From JAAYOS01 sp050950785 (lineage in GTDB: Bacteria > Bacillota > Clostridia > Oscillospirales > JAAYOS01), in the NCBI GenBank assembly GCA_050950785.1, contig JBMNIG010000011.1, forward strand, positions 29,352 through 93,351: a stretch of 64,000 bases of DNA, in the 5' to 3' direction. The translations under genes and the position numbers were made by a program. Below are positions 1 to 8,206 of the stretch, piece by piece. The notes below the pieces were generated by a model, which was given only the letters and a program-made list of their open reading frames with translations, was not told where the DNA came from and searched no databases. Position 1 is the first letter of the stretch, and every line of letters starts with the position of its first letter.

Positions 1-708
1 GGTATTCCCACAAGCGAAAGCCATGCGCTGATTGCAGGTATCAGCGGTGCGGCTATTGCTCTGCAGGGCGGCCTTAGCGGCATCAATGGCAGCGAGTGGA
101 TCAAGGTCGTTTATGGACTTGGCTTGTCAACATTTCTTGGTTTTGGCAGCGGTTGGATTTTGACGAAGCTCATTGAGTCGATTTTTAGGAGAGTCAACCG
201 TCGAAAGGCAAATCAATTTTTTAAGTACGGGCAGATAGCCGGAGCTTCAGCAATGGCATTCATGCATGGAGCACAGGATGGCCAGAAGTTCATGGGTGTT
301 TTCCTGCTGGGAGTATTTCTTGCGAAAGGGCAAGGGCAGGTAACGGTTTTTGACATACCCGTGTGGTTGATGATTTTATGTTCAGCGGTAATGGCACTTG
401 GCACATCTATTGGAGGGTACCGTATAATAAAAGCTGTAGGCATGGATATGGTGAAACTTGAGAAGCACCAGGGATTTGCAGCAGACATTGCAGCTTCCGG
501 ATGCCTGCTTATAGCATCATTAGCGAGTCTTCCTGTAAGCACGACCCATACCAAAACCACAGCAATTATGGGAGTTGGCGCCTCAAAAAGGATCAGATCT
601 GTCAATTGGGGCGTTGTTAAGGAAATGGTTCTTGCCTGGGTGCTTACATTTCCGGGTTGCGGACTAATAGGATATTTTATGGCGATCATATTCCTGCGTA
701 CGATGTAA
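1..708 (+). CDS. pit: PiT-family inorganic phosphate transporter, C-terminal part
   Basis: This is the C-terminal 235 residues of a membrane phosphate permease; the frame is open from base 1, so the gene starts outside the window. The first residues, GIPTSESHALIAG, are the PiT family signature that is repeated in both halves of these transporters. The remainder is hydrophobic with several membrane spans, and the second half contains SLPVSTTHTKTTAIMGVG, the second copy of the same motif. PiT proteins couple phosphate uptake to a cation gradient. A DUF47 gene follows 42 bases downstream, which is the standard partner of this transporter in bacteria and supports a two-gene operon. Confidence 0.93.
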   Translation, partial: GIPTSESHALIAGISGAAIALQGGLSGINGSEWIKVVYGLGLSTFLGFGSGWILTKLIESIFRRVNRRKANQFFKYGQIAGASAMAFMHGAQDGQKFMGVFLLGVFLAKGQGQVTVFDIPVWLMILCSAVMALGTSIGGYRIIKAVGMDMVKLEKHQGFAADIAASGCLLIASLASLPVSTTHTKTTAIMGVGASKRIRSVNWGVVKEMVLAWVLTFPGCGLIGYFMAIIFLRTM

Positions 709-750
709 GATACTTTCACAGCAAAATGAAGCACAGAAATGAGGTTTGAC

Positions 751-1377
751 ATGGCTAAAAAGACAAATGATTATTACTTCAACAAACTTAACAAAGCTGT
801 GGGATTTGCCTGCGAGGCTGCGGAAATGTTAAGCAATGTCCTTAGCAATTTTTCGGTTGACACCCTCGAAGGAAAAATCAAGGAGATGCATGTAATAGAA
901 CATACTGCCGACATCGACAAACATGAGATGATGTCAAAACTTATTAATGAGTTCATCACTCCGATAGATCGGGAGGACATCATTCAAATCTCTCAGGAAA
1001 TAGATGACATCATCGACAAGATCGAGGAAATCCTTCAGTGTGTTTACATGTACAATCTCAAGAGTATTCGTGAGGAAGCGATAGCTTTTTCAGGTCTGAT
1101 AGTTGAATCATGTAATACACTTAAAAAGGCGGTCGAGGAGTTTAGCAATTTCAAAAAGTCCAAGACACTCAAAAGCTATATTATTGAATGTAACAGGCTT
1201 GAAGATGAAGGTGACCGACTTTATACAGAAGTTATCCGCAAACTTTATACACACCTCACCGGAGATACTGTTCAACTTTTCTCATGGGTCAAAATTTTCG
1301 ACCTGTTTGAGAGCACATGCGACTCATGTGAGCACGCAGCAAACTCACTAGAGCGTGTTGCACTGAAAAACTATTGA
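751..1377 (+). CDS. DUF47 / PhoU-like Pit accessory protein
   Basis: A 208-residue all-helical protein of the DUF47 (TIGR00153) family, distantly related to PhoU. These cytoplasmic proteins are encoded with PiT transporters and are thought to modulate them by binding metal-phosphate clusters. The acid-rich helical repeat (EHTADIDKHEM, EIDDIIDKIEEI) matches the metal-binding face seen in PhoU-type folds. I place the start at ATG 751, because GAGG at 741-744 lies six bases upstream; an earlier in-frame ATG at 739 overlaps that site. The length is normal for the family. Confidence 0.9.
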   Translation: MAKKTNDYYFNKLNKAVGFACEAAEMLSNVLSNFSVDTLEGKIKEMHVIEHTADIDKHEMMSKLINEFITPIDREDIIQISQEIDDIIDKIEEILQCVYMYNLKSIREEAIAFSGLIVESCNTLKKAVEEFSNFKKSKTLKSYIIECNRLEDEGDRLYTEVIRKLYTHLTGDTVQLFSWVKIFDLFESTCDSCEHAANSLERVALKNY

Positions 1378-1456
1378 TCGGATGTATCCTTCAACAACGG
1401 TTCTGCAATTTGCTTGCAACGCCCTGCCTTCAGAATGTGAATGCTGATGGAGGTGT

Positions 1457-1768
1457 ATGTCTGTGCAGGAATATGAAAAAATACTTGAACAACTGATCGG
1501 TATTGCGAAACCTGATAAGCTGATACTATACGGTACAAAGCGCGATGTTGCTACGGGCGTGGTAAAAGATATTGACGTATGCCTAGTGGCGGAAACAGCA
1601 GACAAGAGTGCATTGGAACGCGAGCTCTATCTCTCGATCGATTCCGATATCTCATTCGACATAATAATATATAGACCGGTTGAATGGGAAACCCTGACAG
1701 CAGATCAGCAGAGCTTTGCCCATAGGATCCTTGAGAAAGGGACTGTAGTCTATGAGCGCCAGACGTAG
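1457..1768 (+). CDS. Minimal nucleotidyltransferase (MNT), antitoxin-like
   Basis: A 103-residue protein with the pol-beta nucleotidyltransferase fold. The usual active-site motif GSxxxG(x)nSDxD appears as YGTKRDVATG followed by KDIDV, so the Asp-x-Asp pair is kept while the Ser of GS and the Ser of SD are replaced by Thr and Lys. A possible third acid is in SFDIII. The start is ATG 1457 with GGAGG at 1449-1453. The 3' end overlaps the HEPN gene by 17 bases, the usual arrangement of MNT/HEPN toxin-antitoxin pairs in which the MNT protein neutralises the toxin, in some systems by AMPylation. Function here is inferred from family and context. Confidence 0.8.
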   Translation: MSVQEYEKILEQLIGIAKPDKLILYGTKRDVATGVVKDIDVCLVAETADKSALERELYLSIDSDISFDIIIYRPVEWETLTADQQSFAHRILEKGTVVYERQT

Positions 1769-2195
1769 CTCCAACAATACCGATAGTAGAAGATACTACG
1801 AATGGTTGGACAGAGCCCAGGCTGACTTGCAGTCGGCACGCCTGTTGATGGCTGGCGGAGGGGATTTTAACACTGTAGTTTTTCACTGCCACCAAGTAGC
1901 GGAAAAGGCACTTAAGGGTTATTTGTTGTTTCGCACAAGACGCCACTATGACGGACATAATATAACTTTTTTGGTTCGCAGAGCCATTCAGTTGGATCCT
2001 GACTTTGTCCCGTTTCTTGAAGACAGTCCACCACTAAACCGCTATTATATCGAAACGAGATATCCGACAGATATACCTTTTGTGTTGGATGAAGACAAAC
2101 TAAGGGATGCACTTCAATATTCAGTAAAAATATATCAGCTAATTGCTTCAAAATTACGCAATGAACCTGAAGCTTTTTACACACCAGGTGTATGA
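1752..2195 (+). CDS. HEPN-domain protein, putative toxin partner
   Basis: A 147-residue helical HEPN protein. The N-terminus (LDRAQADLQSARLLM) and the CHQVAEKALKGYLLF helix are typical of the family. An R-x4-H element is present as RHYDGH, the candidate RNase centre. In characterised HepT toxins this reads RX4HXY and the tyrosine is AMPylated by the partner; here the residue at that place is isoleucine (HNI). The gene overlaps the MNT gene and shares its transcript. Some HEPN/MNT pairs are not toxic, so the toxin role is tentative. Confidence 0.78.
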   Translation: MSARRSSNNTDSRRYYEWLDRAQADLQSARLLMAGGGDFNTVVFHCHQVAEKALKGYLLFRTRRHYDGHNITFLVRRAIQLDPDFVPFLEDSPPLNRYYIETRYPTDIPFVLDEDKLRDALQYSVKIYQLIASKLRNEPEAFYTPGV

Positions 2196-2210
2196 AGCCG
2201 GCTGTTACTT

Positions 2211-2265
2211 GGCTGTCGTATCGGTTTCTAAATCGGTTGACAGCCTTTGGATTATATATTATAAT
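2211..2265 (+). promoter_or_regulatory. guaB promoter with inverted repeat across the -35 box
   Basis: TTGACA at 2237-2242 and TATAAT at 2260-2265 are separated by 17 bases, a perfect sigma-A consensus facing guaB. A 7-base inverted repeat, GGCTGTC (2211-2217) and GACAGCC (2239-2245), has its right arm on the -35 box. It could be a regulator site or the weak end of the upstream MNT/HEPN transcript; there is no T run behind it. The rest of 2196-2405 shows no recognisable purine riboswitch. Confidence 0.7.
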
Positions 2266-2405
2266 ACCCAATCAAATTCAGGCGAATGATATGTGGTGCA
2301 ACCGTATAAACATTACCGTGTATTTGCGCCATATTGATGTACGAAAATTGTTGTTACTGCACAGGACTATTTGAAAAAGACACAGAAGTATGAAAGGAGA
2401 ACAAC

Positions 2406-3878
2406 GTGGTCAATCCGGATTATTCTGAGAAATTTATTAAAGAAGGCCTTACATTTGATGACGTACTGCTGATCCCTGCTGCAAGTGAGGTCCTTCCAAA
2501 GAACGTAAATGTTTCCACACATGTAACAAAGAAGATAAAGCTGAACATACCTATAATGAGTGCAGCAATGGACACCGTAACAGAAAGCCGTATGGCTATT
2601 GCCATGTCACGTGAAGGTGGAATCGGAGTTATTCATAAGAACATGTCCATTGAGGAGCAGGCTGACCATGTCGACATGGTCAAGCGTTCCGAAAACGGAG
2701 TAATAACAAATCCCTTTTTCCTTTCACCCGATCACACTTTGCGGGACGCTGACGACCTGATGGCAAAATACCGTATTTCGGGGGTGCCCATCTGCACAGA
2801 TAATAAGCTTGTGGGGATAATAACCAACAGGGACTTAAAATTCGAAGAGGATATGACTCAGCCCATCCGCGACGTGATGACTACCAAAAACCTCATCACC
2901 GCACCTGTAGGAACCACTTTGCAGCAAGCTAAGGAGATACTGCGCAAACATAAGATCGAGAAGCTTCCCTTGGTTGACGAGAACTTTTCGCTGAAAGGTC
3001 TAATAACGATCAAGGATATTGAAAAGGCGCAGACTTATCCCAACACATCCCGTGACGAAAACGGTAGGCTCCTTGTTGCTGCGGCTATCGGAGCCACTGG
3101 TGATGTTCTTGAGAGAGCTCAGGAGTTGATCAACGCTGGGTGCGATCTCCTGGTGCTGGATTCGGCACATGGACATTCAAGGAATATCCTTGAAGCTGTC
3201 AGTAAAGTGAAGTCGAAGTTGCCGGGCGCTCAGTTGGTTGCCGGAAATGTTGCCACCGCCGAAGGAGCCCGCGCGCTGATCGATGCTGGTGCGGATTGCA
3301 TCAAGGTCGGAATTGGACCCGGATCGATTTGCACCACTCGCGTAGTGGCAGGTATAGGAGTCCCGCAAATCACCGCGGTATATGACGCTGCCTGTGTAGC
3401 TCATAGCCTTGGAATTCCCGTGATAAGCGACGGGGGAATAAAATATTCAGGAGACATCGTCAAAGCTATAGCAGCAGGGGCCGATGTAGTAATGCTGGGA
3501 TCCCTTCTTGCCGGGTGTGACGAAAGCCCGGGAGAAGACGAGATTTTCCAGGGACGTAAATTCAAGGTGTATCGTGGGATGGGATCCATAGCCTCTATGA
3601 CCAAGGGAAGCCGTGACCGTTACTTCCAGGACAGCAACGGGAAACTGGTACCCGAAGGCGTAGAAGGGCGTGTTCCATATAAGGGACCTGTTAGCGAATC
3701 TATGTTCCAGCTTATCGGCGGTCTGCGTGCCGGAATGGGCTATTGCGGAGCAGCAACTATAAACGATCTTCAGCAAAACTCTAAGTTTATTCGCATTACC
3801 GGTGCCGGTCTGAAAGAGAGCCATCCCCATGATATCTATATAACAAAAGAATCTCCGAATTATTCGATAAGTCCTTAA
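2406..3878 (+). CDS. guaB: Inosine-5'-monophosphate dehydrogenase
   Basis: A 490-residue cytoplasmic enzyme that oxidises IMP to XMP with NAD, the committed step of GMP synthesis. The N-terminal part has the barrel start FDDVLLIPA; two CBS domains lie at about residues 95-210 (for example ISGVPICTDNKLVGIITNRD and IEKLPLVDENFSLKGLITI). The catalytic loop GIGPGSICTTR carries the active-site cysteine, and the flap and nucleotide site (SDGGIKYSGD, GSLLAG, YRGMGS) are intact. It starts with GTG at 2406 behind AAAGGAGA. The gene stands alone behind its own consensus promoter. Confidence 0.97.
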   Translation: MVNPDYSEKFIKEGLTFDDVLLIPAASEVLPKNVNVSTHVTKKIKLNIPIMSAAMDTVTESRMAIAMSREGGIGVIHKNMSIEEQADHVDMVKRSENGVITNPFFLSPDHTLRDADDLMAKYRISGVPICTDNKLVGIITNRDLKFEEDMTQPIRDVMTTKNLITAPVGTTLQQAKEILRKHKIEKLPLVDENFSLKGLITIKDIEKAQTYPNTSRDENGRLLVAAAIGATGDVLERAQELINAGCDLLVLDSAHGHSRNILEAVSKVKSKLPGAQLVAGNVATAEGARALIDAGADCIKVGIGPGSICTTRVVAGIGVPQITAVYDAACVAHSLGIPVISDGGIKYSGDIVKAIAAGADVVMLGSLLAGCDESPGEDEIFQGRKFKVYRGMGSIASMTKGSRDRYFQDSNGKLVPEGVEGRVPYKGPVSESMFQLIGGLRAGMGYCGAATINDLQQNSKFIRITGAGLKESHPHDIYITKESPNYSISP

Positions 3879-3917
3879 TAGATCAACCAATCATGAGCTG
3901 CGAGACGGGAGAATACG

Positions 3918-4049
3918 ATGAGGCAATTGATTTCAAATAATAACTGTCGCCGCTATATGCTACACAGTACAGATACTATTGCTTTCGACTATTGGGATGG
4001 TATAGTTCCAATAGAGCCAAAAATGCGCAGCTCTGAGAATCAAGATTAA
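3918..4049 (+). CDS. Possible small protein, 43 residues, unknown
   Basis: An open frame from ATG 3918 to TAA 4047-4049 lies between guaB and the phosphoesterase gene. A GGGAG motif sits about six bases before the ATG. The peptide is mixed and non-repetitive, with an aromatic acidic centre (AFDYWDGIVPIEP) and no signal peptide or membrane segment. It ends five bases before a strong hairpin. I do not recognise a family. Site spacing and composition favour a real gene, but the short length leaves chance as an alternative. Confidence 0.4.
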   Translation: MRQLISNNNCRRYMLHSTDTIAFDYWDGIVPIEPKMRSSENQD

Positions 4050-4053
4050 TGAA

Positions 4054-4094
4054 GTGCCGGGGATTGCCGCGGTTTTGCGGGCAATACCCGGCAC
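4054..4094. terminator. Strong GC hairpin after the small frame
   Basis: GTGCCGGG (4054-4061) pairs with CCCGGCAC (4087-4094). An inner stem of ATTGCCGC with GCGGGCAAT (one bulged base) closes on a short T-containing loop. There is no T run after it, so it may be a processing or attenuating structure rather than a classical terminator. It lies only 22 bases before the phosphoesterase start. Confidence 0.5.
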
Positions 4095-4115
4095 CTGATG
4101 AATTGAGGTAGGGCA

Positions 4116-4718
4116 ATGAAGATTTTGCTTGTCTCCGACGAGGAAAGTTCATACATCTGGGATTATTTTGACCCGGAACGATTCAAGGGTGTTGAGCTTA
4201 TCATCTCTTGCGGAGACCTTGATGCAACGTACCTTTCTTTTCTTGCGACTATGATCCCGGCCGAAGTACTATATGTACATGGGAACCACGACAAAAAGTA
4301 TCTTAAGAAGCCCCCGGAAGGGTGCACGAGCATTGACGACAAGATTTTTGTATATAAAGGTATACGTTTTTTCGGTCTTGGCGGGAGCAGAAGCCTGCAT
4401 ATCAGAGAAGGTGAGTTTCAATATACAGAGCGTCAAATGAGAAGCAGGATCCGGAAGAGGAAATGGGATCTCATGAAACACAAGGGTTTTGACGTTCTTG
4501 TGACCCATTCTCCTGCCCATGGCCTAGGTGATATGCCGGGCACCTTTCATGAAGGGTTTCAAGTTTTTCGAAATCTGCTTGATAACTATCAGCCCCGATA
4601 TCATTTTTTCGGGCATGTTCATAAGCGATACTGCAGTAAAAAAGAGGAGATCATCCAATACGGAAGGACTACACTAATTAACGCCTGTGGATATAAGATA
4701 ATAGAATATCAAGATTGA
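4116..4718 (+). CDS. Calcineurin-like metallophosphoesterase
   Basis: A 200-residue cytoplasmic phosphoesterase. Metal-binding motifs appear in order: CGDLD (about residue 31), GNHD (about 56), THSPAHG (about 130) and GHVH (about 170). The first motif, usually DxH, reads SDEES here, so one metal-ligand histidine is replaced; this variant N-terminus (LLVSDEESSYIWDYF) is familiar from clostridial members. The substrate cannot be told from sequence. It starts at ATG 4116 with GAGGT upstream and is followed 75 bases later by the BMP-like gene. Confidence 0.85.
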   Translation: MKILLVSDEESSYIWDYFDPERFKGVELIISCGDLDATYLSFLATMIPAEVLYVHGNHDKKYLKKPPEGCTSIDDKIFVYKGIRFFGLGGSRSLHIREGEFQYTERQMRSRIRKRKWDLMKHKGFDVLVTHSPAHGLGDMPGTFHEGFQVFRNLLDNYQPRYHFFGHVHKRYCSKKEEIIQYGRTTLINACGYKIIEYQD

Positions 4719-4793
4719 TCAACTCAAAACGCTCCAAAGCAAGCTGATTTTGGAGATAGTCACAAGTGTATAGCAGGGGGAGAGGTGTATTGC

Positions 4794-6692
4794 ATGGCGG
4801 ATCAGAACTCGTTATTGGAATACCTGGCTGCAAGGAGAGCCGGTAAGAGATATTTTGCCGAGCACGACGGAAAGAGAGGCGGAACAGGATACCTTGACGT
4901 CTTAGAAGACAAATTACGGGAAATTGAAACTGTCGGAGAAATCAGACTTGGAACCTACGAGATCCCGCTTGAAAACATTGTAGGTACCTATACGGCAGCA
5001 CGCAGCACTGCCTTTGCAGGAAACTTTATGCCGCTATTAGGTGAGGGAACTGAATTTGCCTCCAAGTGGCAGTCTCTTTACTCGCATCATATCAAGGTAG
5101 GAATAAGTGACCCCATAAAAGTCTATGAGTTTTTGAACAAGTTCTATGTGCTGGAAGGCAATAAGCGTGTGTCGGTTCTTAATTATGTAGGAGCTTATTC
5201 TGTCAGGGCAGATGTTATCCGTATAGTGCCCAAAAGGGATCCTAAGGACCGTGAAATTTCCATATATTATGAGTTTTTAGACTACAACTCACAGATACTT
5301 GCGTTTGTGGGGATGTGGTTTAGTAAACGTGGCTCCTTTACTAAACTTATGTCCGAGGCAAGGAGCTTCTCGGAGAAAGTACCTCAGCTAAAAGGCAAAA
5401 AGCCCCACGAGTGGCTACCTCAAGTATTCAGGGACTTCTCACGCCAGTATAAAGCTGCAGGCTTTGGTTCGTTAGATATAACCACCGGAGATGCTTTTGT
5501 TGAGTATGTTAAAATTTACGGCTTTCCATACGGGGAGCCATACGAACTGCTCGGACACAGAGTCCGCAATTGCGAGGCACAGTTTAGACTTGTTGCAGGA
5601 AAGGGTGGACAGAAAGTAATCGATTTAGGCGATGTACGCAGGACCGGAGGGCTGAAGCTGATTCCGAAAATATCACAGCGCAGGGCGAGGGCGGTCTTTG
5701 TTTACCGTTCACCGTATGACAAGTCACCTCGAACACGCGCCCACGAATACGGCCGACTGCAAGCGGAGAAACGCTTAGAGGGCCGTTTTGTGACTGAGGC
5801 TGTGTACGGGATAGGTGAAAAAGATGCTCACAACTGTTTAGTTGAAATTGCAAAGACGAAACCGGATATAATTTTTACTGTCAACTCGAGGTATGGACAT
5901 GCTTCACTGCAGACATCCCTTGAATCCTCCGGTGTGATAGTTTTCAACTGCAATCACACACAGCCTGGAAAACGCCTAAATACTTACTACTGCAAACTGT
6001 ATGAGCTTACATTCATGCTTGGCATTTTAGCAGGCTCATACACAAAATCCAATATTATCGGTTTTATTATGCAGCCGCCAAGTATCGTTCGTTCCACATA
6101 CGGCATCAATGCCTTCGCACTTGGAGCCAGACTCGTAAATCACAATGTTCGCGTTTTACGGGCTTCAATGCGCAGTGAATATTCAGCTCAGGAGGACAGG
6201 ATGCTGCGGGCAGAGTTGGCCTCGAAGGGCGTTGACGTTGTTTACAGTCAGTACCCCAATGAAGATCCCGCCTGGTTGAACAGATTTGATAACCTCTACG
6301 GGATGCTTTGCGCCGTCACACCAAACGGCAGCGTCGCTGATTATCTAGCAACCTCGGCGTGGAACTGGGACGTAGTATACACAAAGATCCTGGGTGACTA
6401 TTTGGACGGAAACTACGATTTTCTTCTCAAGACACCTGAGAGCACTCTGAATTTTTGGCTTGGCTTGTCCACAGGTGCCACTGATGTCTATATGGCAGAT
6501 ATCGTGCTGGGGCCGCACACAGTGAGACTTGGAAAAATCTTCAGAGAGCTGTTGGAACAGTCTCATATACATCCATTTAGTGGACCGGTCAAAGATAATC
6601 AGGGGATCGTTAGAATAGCGAAAAACGATATACCCACATTGCTCGATATTCAAAATATGCGATGGCTTTGTGATATCATATATGACGAGTGA
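4794..6692 (+). CDS. BMP-family binding protein with ParB-like N-terminal domain, cytosolic
   Basis: A 632-residue protein. Residues about 1-260 include a stretch, KVYEFLNKFYVLEGNKRVSVL, resembling the ParB/Srx-type core (a 'read, then act on, a small ligand' fold). From about residue 300 a BMP/Med-type periplasmic-binding fold follows (AVFVYRSPYDKSPRTRAHEYG, IIGFIMQPPS, VVYSQYPNEDPAWLNRFDNLYG). BMP proteins normally bind nucleosides outside the cell as lipoproteins. There is no signal peptide or lipobox here, so this one should be cytoplasmic and is more likely a sensor than a transport subunit. I chose ATG 4794 (GGAGAGG at 4779-4785) over an upstream GTG. No ABC transporter genes adjoin it. 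Confidence 0.7.
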   Translation: MADQNSLLEYLAARRAGKRYFAEHDGKRGGTGYLDVLEDKLREIETVGEIRLGTYEIPLENIVGTYTAARSTAFAGNFMPLLGEGTEFASKWQSLYSHHIKVGISDPIKVYEFLNKFYVLEGNKRVSVLNYVGAYSVRADVIRIVPKRDPKDREISIYYEFLDYNSQILAFVGMWFSKRGSFTKLMSEARSFSEKVPQLKGKKPHEWLPQVFRDFSRQYKAAGFGSLDITTGDAFVEYVKIYGFPYGEPYELLGHRVRNCEAQFRLVAGKGGQKVIDLGDVRRTGGLKLIPKISQRRARAVFVYRSPYDKSPRTRAHEYGRLQAEKRLEGRFVTEAVYGIGEKDAHNCLVEIAKTKPDIIFTVNSRYGHASLQTSLESSGVIVFNCNHTQPGKRLNTYYCKLYELTFMLGILAGSYTKSNIIGFIMQPPSIVRSTYGINAFALGARLVNHNVRVLRASMRSEYSAQEDRMLRAELASKGVDVVYSQYPNEDPAWLNRFDNLYGMLCAVTPNGSVADYLATSAWNWDVVYTKILGDYLDGNYDFLLKTPESTLNFWLGLSTGATDVYMADIVLGPHTVRLGKIFRELLEQSHIHPFSGPVKDNQGIVRIAKNDIPTLLDIQNMRWLCDIIYDE

Positions 6693-6746
6693 TGTCCTTT
6701 GCCGATCCATGCTTTAGCGATTCTGAGCTTTAGCAAATAAAAGATA

Positions 6747-6775
6747 TTGACGTATTTTTAACACAGTCTTATAAT
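6747..6775 (+). promoter_or_regulatory. Promoter of the UDP-ManNAc dehydrogenase gene
   Basis: TTGACG at 6747-6752 and TATAAT at 6770-6775 with a 17-base spacer, facing the dehydrogenase gene. The predicted leader is about 105 bases and shows no riboswitch that I can recognise. Confidence 0.75.
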
Positions 6776-6887
6776 CTACATAAGCACAGATAATGCTGAA
6801 ACTGGTGGATTTATAAAACTATTTGGCATCAGTCTTTGTTTGCAAGCATGGATGTAAAAAGCGGAATTAGAAAAATTGGAGGAACTT

Positions 6888-8114
6888 ATGTATAAAATAG
6901 CGGTCATAGGTCTGGGATATATTGGGCTTCCCACAGCCCTGTCCCTAGCTGCCAACGGTATCACCACAATTGGTGTTGATATAAATCATGAGGTTGTTGA
7001 GACGTTACGCTCCGGAAAGGTGACATTTGAGGAGAAGGGACTTGTTGAGCTTTTTCACAAAGCGGTGGAAAACGGTATTTGCTTTGAAACCGAGTACCCC
7101 GCTGTGGACATGTACATTTGTGCAGTTCCGACCCCTTACGACAAGGCTTCAAAGAAGGTCGACCCTTCCTATGTGATAAAAGCAGTTGAATCGATTATCG
7201 AGGTTGCACCAAAGGGAAGCATAATCGTTATAGAGTCCACTATATCCCCGGGTACAGTTGATCGCTGCATAAGACCCGTTTTTACAAGGTTGGGGGTAGA
7301 GCTCGGCAAGGATATCCATATTGCCCATGCACCAGAACGGATCATTCCCGGCAATATGCTATATGAGCTGGAGAACAACTCCAGAACGATAGGTGCGGAT
7401 AGCAAAGAGATTGCTGAGAAAGTCAAAGAGATCTACAGTAGCTTCTGCAAAGGCGACATAGAGCTTACAGATATACGTACTGCAGAAATGACTAAAGTAG
7501 TGGAGAACACATTCCGTGATATCAACATTGCATATGCAAACGAGCTTGCAAAAATCTGCAGTTCGGACGGAATGGATGTCTATGAAATCATTAGGATCGC
7601 CAATAAGCATCCACGAGTCAATATTCACACCCCCGGTCCCGGAGTAGGAGGCCACTGCATTTCGGTCGACTCCTGGTTCCTTGTTGGGGATTACCCCGGT
7701 CTTGCCAACATAATCCTTGCGGCAAGGAAAATCAATGACTCAATGCCGGAGTTTGTTCTTGAGAGGATACACGAAATCATGAAAGAGCACGGCATTACCG
7801 ATGTTGGCCGCATTGGTCTTTACGGTCTGACCTATAAAGAAAATGTTGATGACACTCGTGAAAGCCCAACTCTCCAGATGCTGGACTGTATGAAACGCCA
7901 CTTGGCTTCGGGTGTAAAAATATATGACCCCTATGTCAAAGAGCATATGGTAGACGGACAGGTTTTTGACTTTGAAGAGTTTCTTGGCATGGTTGACATG
8001 GTTGTCATCATGGTTGGACATGCCCATTTAATAGAGAACATGGATATGATTGCGGACAAAGTGATATTCGATACGCGTAATGTATGTCACTTCAAGCATG
8101 CATATAAGCTGTAA
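6888..8114 (+). CDS. wecC: UDP-N-acetyl-D-mannosamine dehydrogenase family
   Basis: A 408-residue nucleotide-sugar dehydrogenase that would oxidise C6 of a UDP-HexNAc twice with NAD, giving a uronic acid for surface polysaccharide. The N-terminal Rossmann motif is IAVIGLGYIGLPTA. The catalytic cysteine is in GPGVGGHCISVDSWF, the form typical of the ManNAc (WecC/CapL) branch rather than the UDP-glucose branch. The C-terminal domain has GLTYKENVDDTRESP. It starts at ATG 6888 with GGAGG six bases before. No other polysaccharide genes are adjacent, so exact substrate is inferred. Confidence 0.88.
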   Translation: MYKIAVIGLGYIGLPTALSLAANGITTIGVDINHEVVETLRSGKVTFEEKGLVELFHKAVENGICFETEYPAVDMYICAVPTPYDKASKKVDPSYVIKAVESIIEVAPKGSIIVIESTISPGTVDRCIRPVFTRLGVELGKDIHIAHAPERIIPGNMLYELENNSRTIGADSKEIAEKVKEIYSSFCKGDIELTDIRTAEMTKVVENTFRDINIAYANELAKICSSDGMDVYEIIRIANKHPRVNIHTPGPGVGGHCISVDSWFLVGDYPGLANIILAARKINDSMPEFVLERIHEIMKEHGITDVGRIGLYGLTYKENVDDTRESPTLQMLDCMKRHLASGVKIYDPYVKEHMVDGQVFDFEEFLGMVDMVVIMVGHAHLIENMDMIADKVIFDTRNVCHFKHAYKL

Positions 8115-8206
8115 CCTTATTGTTATAGGAATGAAAAACTCGCGAAGGGTACATGTTTCGAATTTCGCGGACGATAGATGGCTGACACTAAAAAGGAGGA
8201 CTGGAT

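Noticed and set aside
213..752. Long open frame on the minus strand over the phosphate transporter
   Set aside because: It is a shadow of the conserved PiT and DUF47 reading frames and has no ribosome binding site or family features.
2192..2374. 60-residue plus-strand frame after the HEPN gene
   Set aside because: It spans the perfect guaB promoter, overlaps the HEPN stop, has no ribosome binding site and low-complexity content.
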